A stretch of 64,000 nucleotides of DNA from CAZKHG01 sp964552655 (GTDB taxonomy: Bacteria; Bacteroidota; Bacteroidia; Bacteroidales; Tenuifilaceae). Below the pieces are notes generated by a model. It was given only the letters and a program-made list of their open reading frames with translations, had not been told where the DNA came from and made no database searches. Position numbers and translations under genes: made by a program. Below are positions 53,713-62,683 of the stretch, piece by piece (the stretch's first letter is position 1; every line of letters begins with the position of its first letter). The stretch is taken from positions 21,440 through 85,439 of the forward strand of contig CAZKHG010000011.1 of NCBI GenBank assembly GCA_964552655.1, read 5' to 3'.

Positions 53713-53749
53713 AAAACTAAAGGGTGCTATCAGGCACCCTTTAGTTTTT
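53712..53749. terminator. Strong 16-bp hairpin terminator after rocD
   Basis: The 16-base arm 53712-53727 (AAAAACTAAAGGGTGC) pairs perfectly with 53734-53749 around TATCAG. It is A-rich on one side and T-rich on the other, so it can stop transcripts from both strands. Confidence 0.9.
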
Positions 53750-53766
53750 ATCATCAATATACAAGA

Positions 53767-54136
53767 TTATAATACCAGCCAGTCTTTAGCCTCATCTAAA
53801 GTATCAAAAGCTTTTACATTCAGTGATGTAAAAACATTGATTATATCAAGAAATGTTTTTTTTTGCCCCGGTGATACCAACAACAGCAGTTCTTTTGGTT
53901 ATATCCTGTGTGAGTTTTCCGGAACGCTTAATTTCCGCAAATGCCTGGCCGTAAACATAGCTGTTGGTTGTATCAACAAGCATTAAAAGATCCTTTTTTC
54001 CCATGCTTTTCACTTTTTCACGAAAAGCATTGGTGCTTTTAATTGCAGCCAGAAAATCAGCTTCAACTTTAAGGTTAGTGTAGTCGATAAAATAAATTTC
54101 CTTGCCTTTATGCATTATGAACTTTGCTCTTTCCAT
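53767..54136 (-). pseudogene. Small STAS/SpoIIAA-like protein broken by a one-base frameshift
   Basis: The minus-strand frame from ATG 54136 reads MERAKFIMHKGKEIYFIDYTNL, through DLLMLVDTTNSYVYGQAFAEIKR and TAVVGITGAKK. It then stops early after an A9 run (plus-strand T9, 53856-53864). Dropping one A restores the frame: TFLDIINVFTSLNVKAFDTLDEAKDWLVL with its stop at 53767-53769, about 122 residues in all. The restored tail is coherent and family-like, so the break is real in this sequence. It may be a true mutation, a phase-variable tract or a sequencing error. A TACTTTTG element at 54167-54174 lies 31 bases upstream. Confidence 0.8.
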
Positions 54137-54166
54137 AGTATTAAATGTTTGTAGATATTGAGTTTG

Positions 54167-54174
54167 CAAAAGTA
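54167..54174 (-). promoter_or_regulatory. Bacteroidota -7 promoter element for the frameshifted gene
   Basis: Minus-strand TACTTTTG fits TAnnTTTG, 31 bases before the ATG at 54136. An intact promoter suggests that the gene is or was recently active. Confidence 0.5.
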
Positions 54175-54321
54175 TCAAAATTTTAATTACTAGTTGTTTG
54201 AACCTGAAAACATAAATACAATTTGGGTTAAAAAATTGATCAATAAATTAAACATTACGTCCAAATTTCGGTTTACATTGACATATAAAGTCTTTTGTTG
54301 TAATTTGTTCAGAAAAAAACT

Positions 54322-55050
54322 ATGGCGATAAGTGAAACTAAGATCATTCAAACCAGGGGAATGATCATAAAGGAAGAGCGGGTGAAATCGCTTACCGATA
54401 GGTTATTGAACAATACACTTGTGCTCGAAAATTATGAACCTTTTCCGGGGTATTTTGGGAATAACCTCCCTGATGATGTTAGGCCGAAGTCAATATTTCT
54501 TGCCTTGGCAAAGGAGATGGATGAAATTAAGTTGTCAAGACTTTTAAAAGCTTTAAATAAGGAGAGATCCCATAAATGCAATGGAACAACCGGATGGCTG
54601 GAATTTAAGGGAAACCGGTTTCAATGCATACGTATTAACAATCTCTCCTGCTATGCAGAGATACCTCTTATTCAGGAAAGCCTACAGAAAAAAGGGGTGG
54701 AATTCATGCGATATAAACATATTGATGAAAATGTATTGATACTCCTCAATAAAACCTTTTCTGTTGAAATGAAAACCCCTGAGATTTTCTACGATCTTTA
54801 CGATAACTCCATGTTTTATTTTACAATCAATCATGAGCTGAAATGGGGCGATTTTCTGCACATCAATAAGAACGTCAAGAATAACGTTGCCAATAATAGC
54901 TATGATGCTGCAATTGGCTTTTTCTGGACATTTGAGGGGCCGCTGGATGTCATCAGGATTTACGATAAGACATGCAGTATCGATCGGATTAAAGAATTAT
55001 ACGACAAGTATAACCAGGAGATTGAAAGGTGGTATAGAGAGCACCACTAG
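54322..55050 (+). CDS. Conserved hypothetical protein (242 aa)
   Basis: I do not recognise this family. The protein begins MAISETKIIQTRGMIIKEERV, has no signal peptide or membrane helix and is probably cytosolic. A helical N-terminal part with DDVRPKSIFLALAKEMDEIKL is followed by a mixed region with RSHKCNGTTGWLEFKGN. The C-terminus contains the aromatic AAIGFFWTFEGPLDVIRIY and a charged tail ending WYREHH. No catalytic motif is visible. It is divergent from the frameshifted gene, with about 185 bases between the two starts, and ends 8 bases from ung on the other strand. Confidence 0.78.
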   Translation: MAISETKIIQTRGMIIKEERVKSLTDRLLNNTLVLENYEPFPGYFGNNLPDDVRPKSIFLALAKEMDEIKLSRLLKALNKERSHKCNGTTGWLEFKGNRFQCIRINNLSCYAEIPLIQESLQKKGVEFMRYKHIDENVLILLNKTFSVEMKTPEIFYDLYDNSMFYFTINHELKWGDFLHINKNVKNNVANNSYDAAIGFFWTFEGPLDVIRIYDKTCSIDRIKELYDKYNQEIERWYREHH

Positions 55051-55057
55051 TTGATAT

Positions 55058-55744
55058 TTATTCAATCTGCCAGTCAATCTCAATTTTTCCCAATGATTTA
55101 AGGTACTGGTTTGTTTTCGAGAAATGCTTACACCCAAAAAAGCCCCGGCTTGCCGAAAGCGGGGAGGGGTGAGGCGCTGTAAGAATCAGGTGCTTTGTTT
55201 GATCTATTATTGCTGCTTTGGCCTGGGCATATGCACCCCAAAGCAAAAAAACAATACCCGATCTTTTCTGCGATAAGGCCATAATGGCGGCATCCGTAAA
55301 CTGCTCCCATCCTTTCTTCTGGTGTGATCCGGCCTGATGTGCTCTTACCGTCAGGGTAGCGTTAAGCAACAAGACCCCTTGATTTGCCCATTTCTCCAGG
55401 TTCCCGCTTTTAGGAATTGGTAACCCTAGATCACTCTGAATTTCCTTGAAAATATTAACCAGCGAAGGAGGCTTTTCTACCCCACCAGGTACCGAAAAGC
55501 AAAGCCCATGGGCTTGACCCGGGCCATGGTATGGATCCTGACCAAGCAGTACAACTTTTACCTCGTTAAATGGAGTATGATTAAAGGCTGAGAAAATCAT
55601 CGATCCAGGGGGGAAAACAATATTTTTTTTCTTTTCTTCTAACAGAAAATTTTTAAGGTTAAAGAAATATTCTTGCTGGAACTCAGTTTTTAAAACTTCT
55701 TTCCAGCTCGCTTCAATTTGTGGGTTGATATGGATTTCAGTCAT
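55058..55744 (-). CDS. ung: Uracil-DNA glycosylase
   Basis: Ung removes uracil from DNA at the start of base-excision repair. The 228-residue family 1 enzyme has the water-activating loop VVLLGQDPYHGPGQAHGLCFSV with catalytic Asp70. It also has LLLNATLTVRA (uracil pocket Asn) and the DNA-penetrating loop APHPSPLSASRGFFGCKHF with His192. Length and motif order are standard. It is a single gene and its start at 55744 precedes a normal MTEIHINPQIEASWKEVL opening. Confidence 0.98.
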   Translation of the reverse strand: MTEIHINPQIEASWKEVLKTEFQQEYFFNLKNFLLEEKKKNIVFPPGSMIFSAFNHTPFNEVKVVLLGQDPYHGPGQAHGLCFSVPGGVEKPPSLVNIFKEIQSDLGLPIPKSGNLEKWANQGVLLLNATLTVRAHQAGSHQKKGWEQFTDAAIMALSQKRSGIVFLLWGAYAQAKAAIIDQTKHLILTAPHPSPLSASRGFFGCKHFSKTNQYLKSLGKIEIDWQIE

Positions 55745-55922
55745 ATTTAGCGGAATAAAGTGGCTGAATTAAAAGTCAAATTCAGATGTTGATACAATGA
55801 TAATAACATCTTTTTTAATTAGCAATTGCCAATCCTGCTGTTAATCATGATAATTAACCCTATCAAAGAACAATTTTAATGAAATTCTTGTTTAGCTTTA
55901 CAAAGTCATTAATTCAATACTT

Positions 55923-57071
55923 ATGAAACTTTCATATCTGTTAATTTTTCTCACCATTGTAATTGGGGTTTATACATCGGTAAACCTATATATTTTCTAC
56001 AAATCACAGCTATTGTTTAATGCATATCCGGTGTTAGCTTTTTATATTAAACTGATATTCTGGGTGATTGTGGCCTCCTACCCTTTAGGTCGTATTGTTG
56101 AAAGATTCTGGACCAACGGGTTAATTGATTTTTTGATTAAGACGGGATCACTTTGGATGGGTTTTATGCTTTACCTTTTCCTGTTTTTACTGCTTTTCGA
56201 TATATTCCGTTTGATTATCCATTTTCTCCCATATCAGGGCGCAAAGGGAATGATTAATGCTGATATAAAAACGCTACTTATTAAGGCGATATATTTAATT
56301 ACAATGCTCATTATTCTTGTAAGTTTTATCAATGCAAGAATTCCCAGGGTAAATCAATTTTCAATACAACTCAATAAATCGCTTAAATCAAAATATAAAA
56401 TTGTCGCCGTATCGGATATTCACCTTGGCACTATTATATCAAAAGCCAGGTTGCAAAAACTTGTTGATCTGGTAAATGCTCAACACCCTGACATAGTTTT
56501 ACTGGTTGGCGATGTTTTTGATGAAGATATCAAACCTATTGTTAATAATGGTATAGGAGAGCTGTTCCCTCTTATTAATTCGAAATTTGGAGTATTTGCG
56601 GTAACCGGAAATCATGAGTTTTTTGGAGGTGTTGAAGGGAAAGTAAAATACCTGGAATCTCATGGAGTTGGGGTTTTAAGGGATTCCTCTCACCTGGTAG
56701 ATAACCAGTTTTATATCATTGGACGGGATGACCGTCAGGTTAAGTTTACCACAGGGAGAGATCGGAAACCTCTCGACTCACTTATATCTGATCTGGATAT
56801 ATCTAAACCCTTAATTCTTTTGGATCATCAACCTTTTAACCTGAAAGATGTGGCTGATAAAGGAATCGATCTCCAGCTTTCAGGGCACACGCATCATGGC
56901 CAGCTTTGGCCTTTTAACTACATCACCGCTGCTATTTATGAGCTGAGCAGCGGGTATCTGCAAAAAGGAAATACACATTTCATCGTTTCAAACGGTTATG
57001 GTTCCTGGGGTCCACCGCTAAGACTGGGCAACAGACCAGAGATACTGGCGATTGAAATTTACGGTAAATAA
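55923..57071 (+). CDS. Membrane-anchored metallophosphoesterase
   Basis: This 382-residue protein has about four N-terminal membrane helices (residues 1-145) followed by a calcineurin-like phosphoesterase domain. The metal-binding motifs appear in order: AVSDIHLGTI, LLVGDVFDE, VTGNHEFFGG, LILLDHQPF and LQLSGHTHHGQLWP. It belongs to the YkuE/YaeI-like branch, some of which act on lipid substrates at the membrane. The substrate here is not determined. It precedes the S9 peptidase gene by about 90 bases. Confidence 0.93.
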   Translation: MKLSYLLIFLTIVIGVYTSVNLYIFYKSQLLFNAYPVLAFYIKLIFWVIVASYPLGRIVERFWTNGLIDFLIKTGSLWMGFMLYLFLFLLLFDIFRLIIHFLPYQGAKGMINADIKTLLIKAIYLITMLIILVSFINARIPRVNQFSIQLNKSLKSKYKIVAVSDIHLGTIISKARLQKLVDLVNAQHPDIVLLVGDVFDEDIKPIVNNGIGELFPLINSKFGVFAVTGNHEFFGGVEGKVKYLESHGVGVLRDSSHLVDNQFYIIGRDDRQVKFTTGRDRKPLDSLISDLDISKPLILLDHQPFNLKDVADKGIDLQLSGHTHHGQLWPFNYITAAIYELSSGYLQKGNTHFIVSNGYGSWGPPLRLGNRPEILAIEIYGK

Positions 57072-57162
57072 CAAACATCTGTTTAACAAAGGCATTCATT
57101 TTTCTATTTAAACTCGATGGCTTAATTGGAGTCATACTATTTTAACATCAACCCAAATTGCT

Positions 57163-59964
57163 ATGAAAAAGTTTATTTTCCTTGCTTTATTTGGCATTTT
57201 ACCTGTATTATTAAATGCTCAGAATTCAAAAAAAACCATATCCCATGATGTTTACGATAGCTGGAACGATCTGATGAATCCGGATATCTCTCAGGATGGG
57301 AACTGGGTTACCTATGAAATTAACCCTCAGGATGGAGACGGGAATTTGTGGTTAGTTGGTCTGCAGAAAGGTTTTAAAAAGTCTTTTAGCCGGGGATATA
57401 AGGCTGCAATTTCACCTGCAAATGAGTTTGTTGTGTTTCAGATCAAACCTGAGAAAAAAATAGTTCGAAAGGCAAAACTTGATAAAAAGAAAAAGGATGA
57501 TATGCCTAAAGATTCACTAGGAATTTTTGTTTTCGGAAATGGCAACGAGACTGGCTTCAATAAGGTGAAATCATATAAAATGGGCGAAACAGCAGGTACC
57601 TGGGTGGCAATATATACCGATGAATTAAAAAAGAGTGATAAAAAGCAGGTAGATTCAACCAAAAAAGCCGAAACAAAACCGGTGAAAAAGGCAAAACCTG
57701 ATGAGCAGGAAAAAACAGGTCGTTTAATGCTTGTAAATCCCATTTCGGGTCAGCAGTACCAATATGAAAAAGTTGCCGATTATGCAGTATCAAAAAATGG
57801 CTTGCTCTTTTCATTTACCACAAAATCAGGTGATAGTTTAAAATTAGCCCAGGTTCAGATATTCGACACCCGAAAACCCGATGCAGTAAAAATATTTGAA
57901 CAGAAAGGAGAGGTGTTGAATTTGGTTTTTGATGAGATTGGATCCCAATTGGTTTTCCAGTTTACAGCAGATACCGGGAAAGTTAAAATTTATGATTTGT
58001 ACTACTGGAATCAAAAGGAGAATAAAACAGAAAAAATTATCAGTTCCCAAACTTCAGGTATGATGAAGGGTTGGGTTGTAAGTCAAAATACTATACCATT
58101 TTTCTCTAAATCTGGTGGAAAATTATACCTCTATACCATGCCTAAACCAGTTGAGGTGCCTAAGGATACGTTAACTGATGATGAAAAGGTGATCCTTGAC
58201 CTATGGAGCTATACCGATACGCTTCTTCAATCTCAGCAAAAAGTTAACCTAAAAGAGGATGAAAAAAAATCCTATCTGGCCGTTTACCATTTTAAGGATA
58301 AAAAAATAGTTCAGCTTGCCGACAAAGCAATTCCCAGGTTAAAGGTTCCTCTTGAGGGTGAAGCACCTTACGCGTTGGGTGAGTCAGAACTCCCGTATCA
58401 ATTTACAATGACATGGGATTCCCCAACCAAAAGCGATTTTTACCTTATCAATACAAAAACCGGTGCACGGAATATTGTAGTTAAAGGAAATCCTTTCAGG
58501 GTTTTTCTGTCACCTTCCGGCAACTTTGTAGCCTATTACCAGGTGAATGAAAATGCATGGTATTCGTGGTCCTTAAAAGAGAATAAATCAACTTGTTTAA
58601 CTGCTGGTTTAAAAGTAAATTTTTATAACGAGGAGAATGATGTACCTCAGATCCCTTACCCTTATGGTTTTGCTGGTTGGGTTGAGGGCGATAAGTATTT
58701 GCTGGTTTATGATAAATTTGACATCTGGGCCCTTGATCCTACAGGGAAGTTAAAACCGGTATGCTTAACTGGTGGAAAAGGGAGGATTGGTAAGAATGTA
58801 TATCGTTACCTGCAAACCGATCCCAAAGAAGAATATATCACTTTTACCAAACCAATTCTTCTCTCAACTTTTGACGAAGTAAGCAAAAAGGATGGGTTTT
58901 CAGCTATCAACATTAGTAATCCGGGAGAAATAAATATTTTATTAACCGGTGATTTCAAGTACACTTTTGCAAAGAAATCAAACCATTCAAACCAAGTTAT
59001 ATGGCAAAGAGAATCATTTAAAGAATACAGAGATCTTTGGGTCAGCAATTTATTATTTGAAAATATCATCAAACTATCTGAGGCTAATCCCCAGATGGCT
59101 GATTATAAGTGGGGTTCGGTTGAGCTGGTAAAATGGGTTGATTTTAACCGCGATAGCATTCAGGGGTTATTGTACAAACCAGATGATTTTGACCCCGGCA
59201 AACGTTACCCGATGATGGTTTATTTTTATGAAACTCACACTGATAATTTACATAGCCATTTTGAACCCAAACCTGGACGCTCGGTTATTTGCCCAACTCT
59301 TTATACCAGCAACGATTACCTTGTATTTTTTCCCGATATCAGGTATCGGGTTGGAACTCCTGGTAAAAGTGCATACGATGCAGTTATCAGCGGAACGATG
59401 GCTCTGATTAGCAAAGGGTTTGTCGATAAGGATCGAATCGGGGTGCAAGGGCAAAGCTGGGGTGGGTATCAGATAGCTTACCTGGTAACGCAGACTGATT
59501 TGTTTAAAGCAGCATCTGCTGGTGCTCCGGTTTCTAACATGACAAGTGCATATGGTGGCATACGATGGGAATCGGGAATGGCAAGAATGTTTCAATATGA
59601 ACATACGCAAAGCCGAATTGGTGGTACTCTTTGGGATAAACCGTTAAATTTCATTGAGAATTCTCCCATTTTCTATGCCCCAAGGGTTAATACACCTCTC
59701 TTAATACGGCACGATGATGCCGATGGCGCTGTACCTTGGTACCAGGGAATTGAGTATTTCCTTGCGCTACGCCGACTGGGGAAAACAGTTTGGATGGTAA
59801 ACTACAATGATGAGCCACATAACCTGGTTCGTAGAGCAAACCGGATTGACTGGGCAATACGGATGCAACAGTTTTTCGATTACTATCTAAAGGGTGCTCC
59901 AATGCCAGTATGGATGAAGGAAGGAATTCCGGCAATCAAAAAAGGGAAGACGCTAGGATATTAG
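57163..59964 (+). CDS. S9 prolyl-oligopeptidase-type exported peptidase
   Basis: This 933-residue serine peptidase has a signal peptide (MKKFIFLALFGILPVLLNA). The first 650 or so residues form the propeller-like region typical of S9 peptidases. A Lys-rich charged insert lies near residues 150-185 (KKAETKPVKKAKPDEQEKTG). The alpha/beta-hydrolase domain follows, with nucleophile Ser765 in GVQGQSWGGYQIAYL, the Asp in RHDDADGAVPW (around 851-854) and His886 in NDEPHNLV. It would cut oligopeptides in the periplasm. The class is sure and the specificity is not. Confidence 0.94.
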   Translation: MKKFIFLALFGILPVLLNAQNSKKTISHDVYDSWNDLMNPDISQDGNWVTYEINPQDGDGNLWLVGLQKGFKKSFSRGYKAAISPANEFVVFQIKPEKKIVRKAKLDKKKKDDMPKDSLGIFVFGNGNETGFNKVKSYKMGETAGTWVAIYTDELKKSDKKQVDSTKKAETKPVKKAKPDEQEKTGRLMLVNPISGQQYQYEKVADYAVSKNGLLFSFTTKSGDSLKLAQVQIFDTRKPDAVKIFEQKGEVLNLVFDEIGSQLVFQFTADTGKVKIYDLYYWNQKENKTEKIISSQTSGMMKGWVVSQNTIPFFSKSGGKLYLYTMPKPVEVPKDTLTDDEKVILDLWSYTDTLLQSQQKVNLKEDEKKSYLAVYHFKDKKIVQLADKAIPRLKVPLEGEAPYALGESELPYQFTMTWDSPTKSDFYLINTKTGARNIVVKGNPFRVFLSPSGNFVAYYQVNENAWYSWSLKENKSTCLTAGLKVNFYNEENDVPQIPYPYGFAGWVEGDKYLLVYDKFDIWALDPTGKLKPVCLTGGKGRIGKNVYRYLQTDPKEEYITFTKPILLSTFDEVSKKDGFSAINISNPGEINILLTGDFKYTFAKKSNHSNQVIWQRESFKEYRDLWVSNLLFENIIKLSEANPQMADYKWGSVELVKWVDFNRDSIQGLLYKPDDFDPGKRYPMMVYFYETHTDNLHSHFEPKPGRSVICPTLYTSNDYLVFFPDIRYRVGTPGKSAYDAVISGTMALISKGFVDKDRIGVQGQSWGGYQIAYLVTQTDLFKAASAGAPVSNMTSAYGGIRWESGMARMFQYEHTQSRIGGTLWDKPLNFIENSPIFYAPRVNTPLLIRHDDADGAVPWYQGIEYFLALRRLGKTVWMVNYNDEPHNLVRRANRIDWAIRMQQFFDYYLKGAPMPVWMKEGIPAIKKGKTLGY

Positions 59965-59990
59965 GCTTTAATAAATCAACTATCATTAAT

Positions 59991-62396
59991 TTATTCGGGT
60001 AATCGCCCGATATGTAACTCCTTTTGAGCCTCCGACAGGTAAGAGAAGATTGGAAGATTTCGCATTTCGTTAATATCTTTTTGTTTATTAACATTAACGA
60101 TTACCACATTCCCCATACCCTTGCCAAATTCTCCTCTGAAATCGTAGAACCCTGCCATAATGGTGAGTTGACCTGATTGGACTTGTTCCCTGTATTTTTT
60201 AAAGGCGATGTTCACCTGGTAATCAAGGTTTTTCTCAATTACCTGGGTGTGAAGACGATCACCATTGATTGAGGATTTAATGGAGGTGATTATGGGCCTT
60301 AAAAAATCCAATTCATGTTTAATACCATAAGTTTCTTCATCAAACCCGTTGAGATATGCCTTTATTGCCCCACAATCTGAATGTCCAAGGAAAAACAGCA
60401 ACGGGGTTTTAAGGTGGAATACACCATAATCAACAGACCCCTCAGTTGATAAAATCTGGTTGCCTATGTTCTGAATCGAAAACACCTTATTAGAGGTATC
60501 TGGCATTAAGGAATTTAACGGAACGCGTGAATCACAGCAGGTTACAAGAGTTATGTAGGGTTTCTGTGCTTTCTTGAAGCTTTCGAAATACTCTTTTGGG
60601 TGTGTTTGGGTAAAGTAGTTATTGCCAAGTACAATTTGGGAGATGATTTTAGATAAATCTTTTCTTTTCAGTTTTTCTTTAGCCTGAATAATGTCAGGTT
60701 CTCTTTCACCAATTGTAGTTAAAATTACATCGTTGAGCGAATCCCTTCGGCCTATATGGCCAAGCAGGTGTTCTATACCTTCACTTCTTAGAATATCCCG
60801 AACTTCGGAATGTGCCTCAGCTACCTTGAAAATTATTCCTTTAGCTTCTAAATTCTGGTACAACCTTTTAATTAACCTTGCTCCGCTGGAGTCAATAGTG
60901 GCAGATGTACTTAAATCAAATATTACAATTTTAAGTGAGGGCCCGTACTCCTGAATCCTTTTCCAAACGGTTTGATAAACATTTGACACATTGAAATAGA
61001 CCAATGTTGATTCCACCCTGAAAAGTAAAACCCCGGGTATCAGCTCGTTATGTGGATGCCTTTGAATGTCTGTGTACCTGTTAGTCCCTGGAATACGACC
61101 CAAAAAAGCTACATGTGGGCTTGATACATTCCTGATAATAAGAATCAAGGAGAACAATGCTGCAATGAGCACTCCTTTTAAGATTCCAAATACAATTACG
61201 CTTATCAGAGCTATCATCGCTATAATAAAATCAAAACGGTTTACTTTATATAGCCTTTTCATCTCTTTGATATCAAATAAACCCAATATTGCCACAAGTA
61301 CTATAGCCGCCAGAATAACTGTGGGTAGATTTTTAAGTAATCCTGTTAAGAACAATAGACAAGCCGCAATACTAATTGATGCAACTATTAGCGAAACTGG
61401 GGTTTTGGCACCTGCTTTATCATTAACTGCAGATTGTGAAAGTCCTCCACTTACAGGGTAGCCCTGACCTAAAGAAGTGGCAAGGTTTGCAGCACTGAGG
61501 GCAAGCAACTCCTGCCCGGCATCAATCTCGTAGCCGTTTTGTTGAGCCAGTGTCTTTGCTGCTGAAACACTCTCTATATAAGCTAATAGAAAACAAGCAA
61601 ATGCAAGCGGAAGAATACTTCCGATATCGCTAAGGTTTAAATCTGGTACCTGAAATTTTGGTAATCCGCTGGGAATTATACCCACAGTTTTGAATCCCAT
61701 TGATCCTAGCGGGGTAAAAGATATAATTAGTATGGAGAGAGCAACAACAAAAATTGCAACAGGTTTGCCAGGAAACAATTTTTTGCCAGAAATAAGTAAA
61801 ACAATGGCTACTAAACCAAAAATTAATACATAAACATTGGTATTTGGTAGCTGGATAATAAGTTCGGACAATCTCGAAAAAAAACTTTCTCCGCCTGATG
61901 CCACACCAAATAGTTTGGGCAACTGGGTCATGCCAATCAGCAAGGCAGCTCCTGCCTTAAACCCAACCAGTACTGTTTCACTGATGAAATTGATAATGCT
62001 ACTTAATCGTAGTATGTAAGCTAAAAAGCTGATTCCTGCAAAAACCAGTGCAGATAGCGATGCAAGATCTACCCAACGTTGAGTATCCCCATTTGATAGA
62101 TTGGCAAGAGTAACCCCAATTAACATTGATATAGCTGAGGTGGGTCCGATAGCCAGCTGCTTACTGGTTCCAAACAAGGAGTAAAATAGCCCTCCAAGGA
62201 GATACCCATATACGCCGTATTGAGGTGGCAACCCAGCTATTGTTGCATAGGCCAAAGAAACAGGTATGGCATATGCAGCCAGTGTTATTCCTGCAATGGT
62301 ATCGCTGCTTAAAAATCCGGAGGAATAGTTTTGTAGCCATTTAAGAGCGGGTATAAAATTCTGTAATTTATTCAAAAGATTATTTTTAGTGCTCAT
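59991..62396 (-). CDS. SulP transporter fused to STAS and beta-carbonic anhydrase
   Basis: This 801-residue protein fuses three domains. A SulP anion permease (about 1-410) has the SSDTIAGITLAAYAIPVSLAYATIAGLPPQYGVYG opening and about 12 helices. A STAS domain (about 430-540) includes STSATIDSSGARLIKRL. A beta-carbonic anhydrase domain (about 590-801) has zinc ligands in VTCCDSRVPLNSLM (near 618) and LGHSDCGAIKAY (near 672). The Cys, Asp-Arg and His-x2-Cys set is complete, so it should be active. The layout points to bicarbonate or CO2 handling at the membrane. I start at ATG 62396 rather than the TTG six bases upstream. Confidence 0.94.
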   Translation of the reverse strand: MSTKNNLLNKLQNFIPALKWLQNYSSGFLSSDTIAGITLAAYAIPVSLAYATIAGLPPQYGVYGYLLGGLFYSLFGTSKQLAIGPTSAISMLIGVTLANLSNGDTQRWVDLASLSALVFAGISFLAYILRLSSIINFISETVLVGFKAGAALLIGMTQLPKLFGVASGGESFFSRLSELIIQLPNTNVYVLIFGLVAIVLLISGKKLFPGKPVAIFVVALSILIISFTPLGSMGFKTVGIIPSGLPKFQVPDLNLSDIGSILPLAFACFLLAYIESVSAAKTLAQQNGYEIDAGQELLALSAANLATSLGQGYPVSGGLSQSAVNDKAGAKTPVSLIVASISIAACLLFLTGLLKNLPTVILAAIVLVAILGLFDIKEMKRLYKVNRFDFIIAMIALISVIVFGILKGVLIAALFSLILIIRNVSSPHVAFLGRIPGTNRYTDIQRHPHNELIPGVLLFRVESTLVYFNVSNVYQTVWKRIQEYGPSLKIVIFDLSTSATIDSSGARLIKRLYQNLEAKGIIFKVAEAHSEVRDILRSEGIEHLLGHIGRRDSLNDVILTTIGEREPDIIQAKEKLKRKDLSKIISQIVLGNNYFTQTHPKEYFESFKKAQKPYITLVTCCDSRVPLNSLMPDTSNKVFSIQNIGNQILSTEGSVDYGVFHLKTPLLFFLGHSDCGAIKAYLNGFDEETYGIKHELDFLRPIITSIKSSINGDRLHTQVIEKNLDYQVNIAFKKYREQVQSGQLTIMAGFYDFRGEFGKGMGNVVIVNVNKQKDINEMRNLPIFSYLSEAQKELHIGRLPE

Positions 62397-62402
62397 AAAC
62401 AA

Positions 62403-62683
62403 CGATTTTTAAGCCGAAACTAATGTAGTAAAAATTAGTTGAATAACAACAGAACAGTTTGAAATTAGGTGTAACCAAGGAATACCGACTTTTTTAAAAA
62501 TATCTACATCATTTTGTCTAGACATTTTAGGACGTGTCACGCTTGCTGCTAACGTTTCCATGGTTAGGCACGCTGGGGCGTTAGCAGCAGCGTCCTTATC
62601 CCACGTTAAACTTTTACTAAAGTACTAAAAACTTGCTTATCTGCGCATCAGCCCCAATAGTTTTTGCCATGTATTATGCAATG
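62403..62683. other. Intergenic region with structured repeats beside the C45 gene
   Basis: This 281-base spacer holds an AT-rich half and a GC-richer half. It carries a 10-base palindrome TGTCTAGACA at 62515-62524 and the inverted repeat described separately at 62530-62595. No ORF, tRNA or transposase remnant is recognisable. It marks the edge of the C45 segment. Confidence 0.6.
62530..62595. repeat. Attachment-site-like inverted repeat downstream of the C45 gene
   Basis: The arm 62539-62554 (ACGCTTGCTGCTAACG) pairs with 62579-62593 (CGTTAGCAGCAGCGT) except for one bulged T. The short outer arms GGACG (62530-62534) and CGTCC (62591-62595) also match. The 24-base loop contains GGTTAGGC. A long stem with an extrahelical base and TAAC/GTTA-type boxes resembles an integron attC site or a related mobile repeat. 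Which of these it is cannot be settled here. Confidence 0.6.

Noticed and set aside
53564..53986. Plus-strand ORF of 140 residues spanning the rocD end, its terminator and the frameshifted gene
   Set aside because: It overlaps the last part of rocD in another frame and runs through a strong terminator, so it is not a gene.
61066..61461. Plus-strand ORF of 131 residues inside the SulP-CA gene
   Set aside because: It is opposite well-conserved permease helices and resembles no family.
62515..62524. Palindrome TGTCTAGACA as an IS end or operator
   Set aside because: A 10-base palindrome alone is weak evidence. No transposase, matching inverted end or target duplication could be seen nearby.
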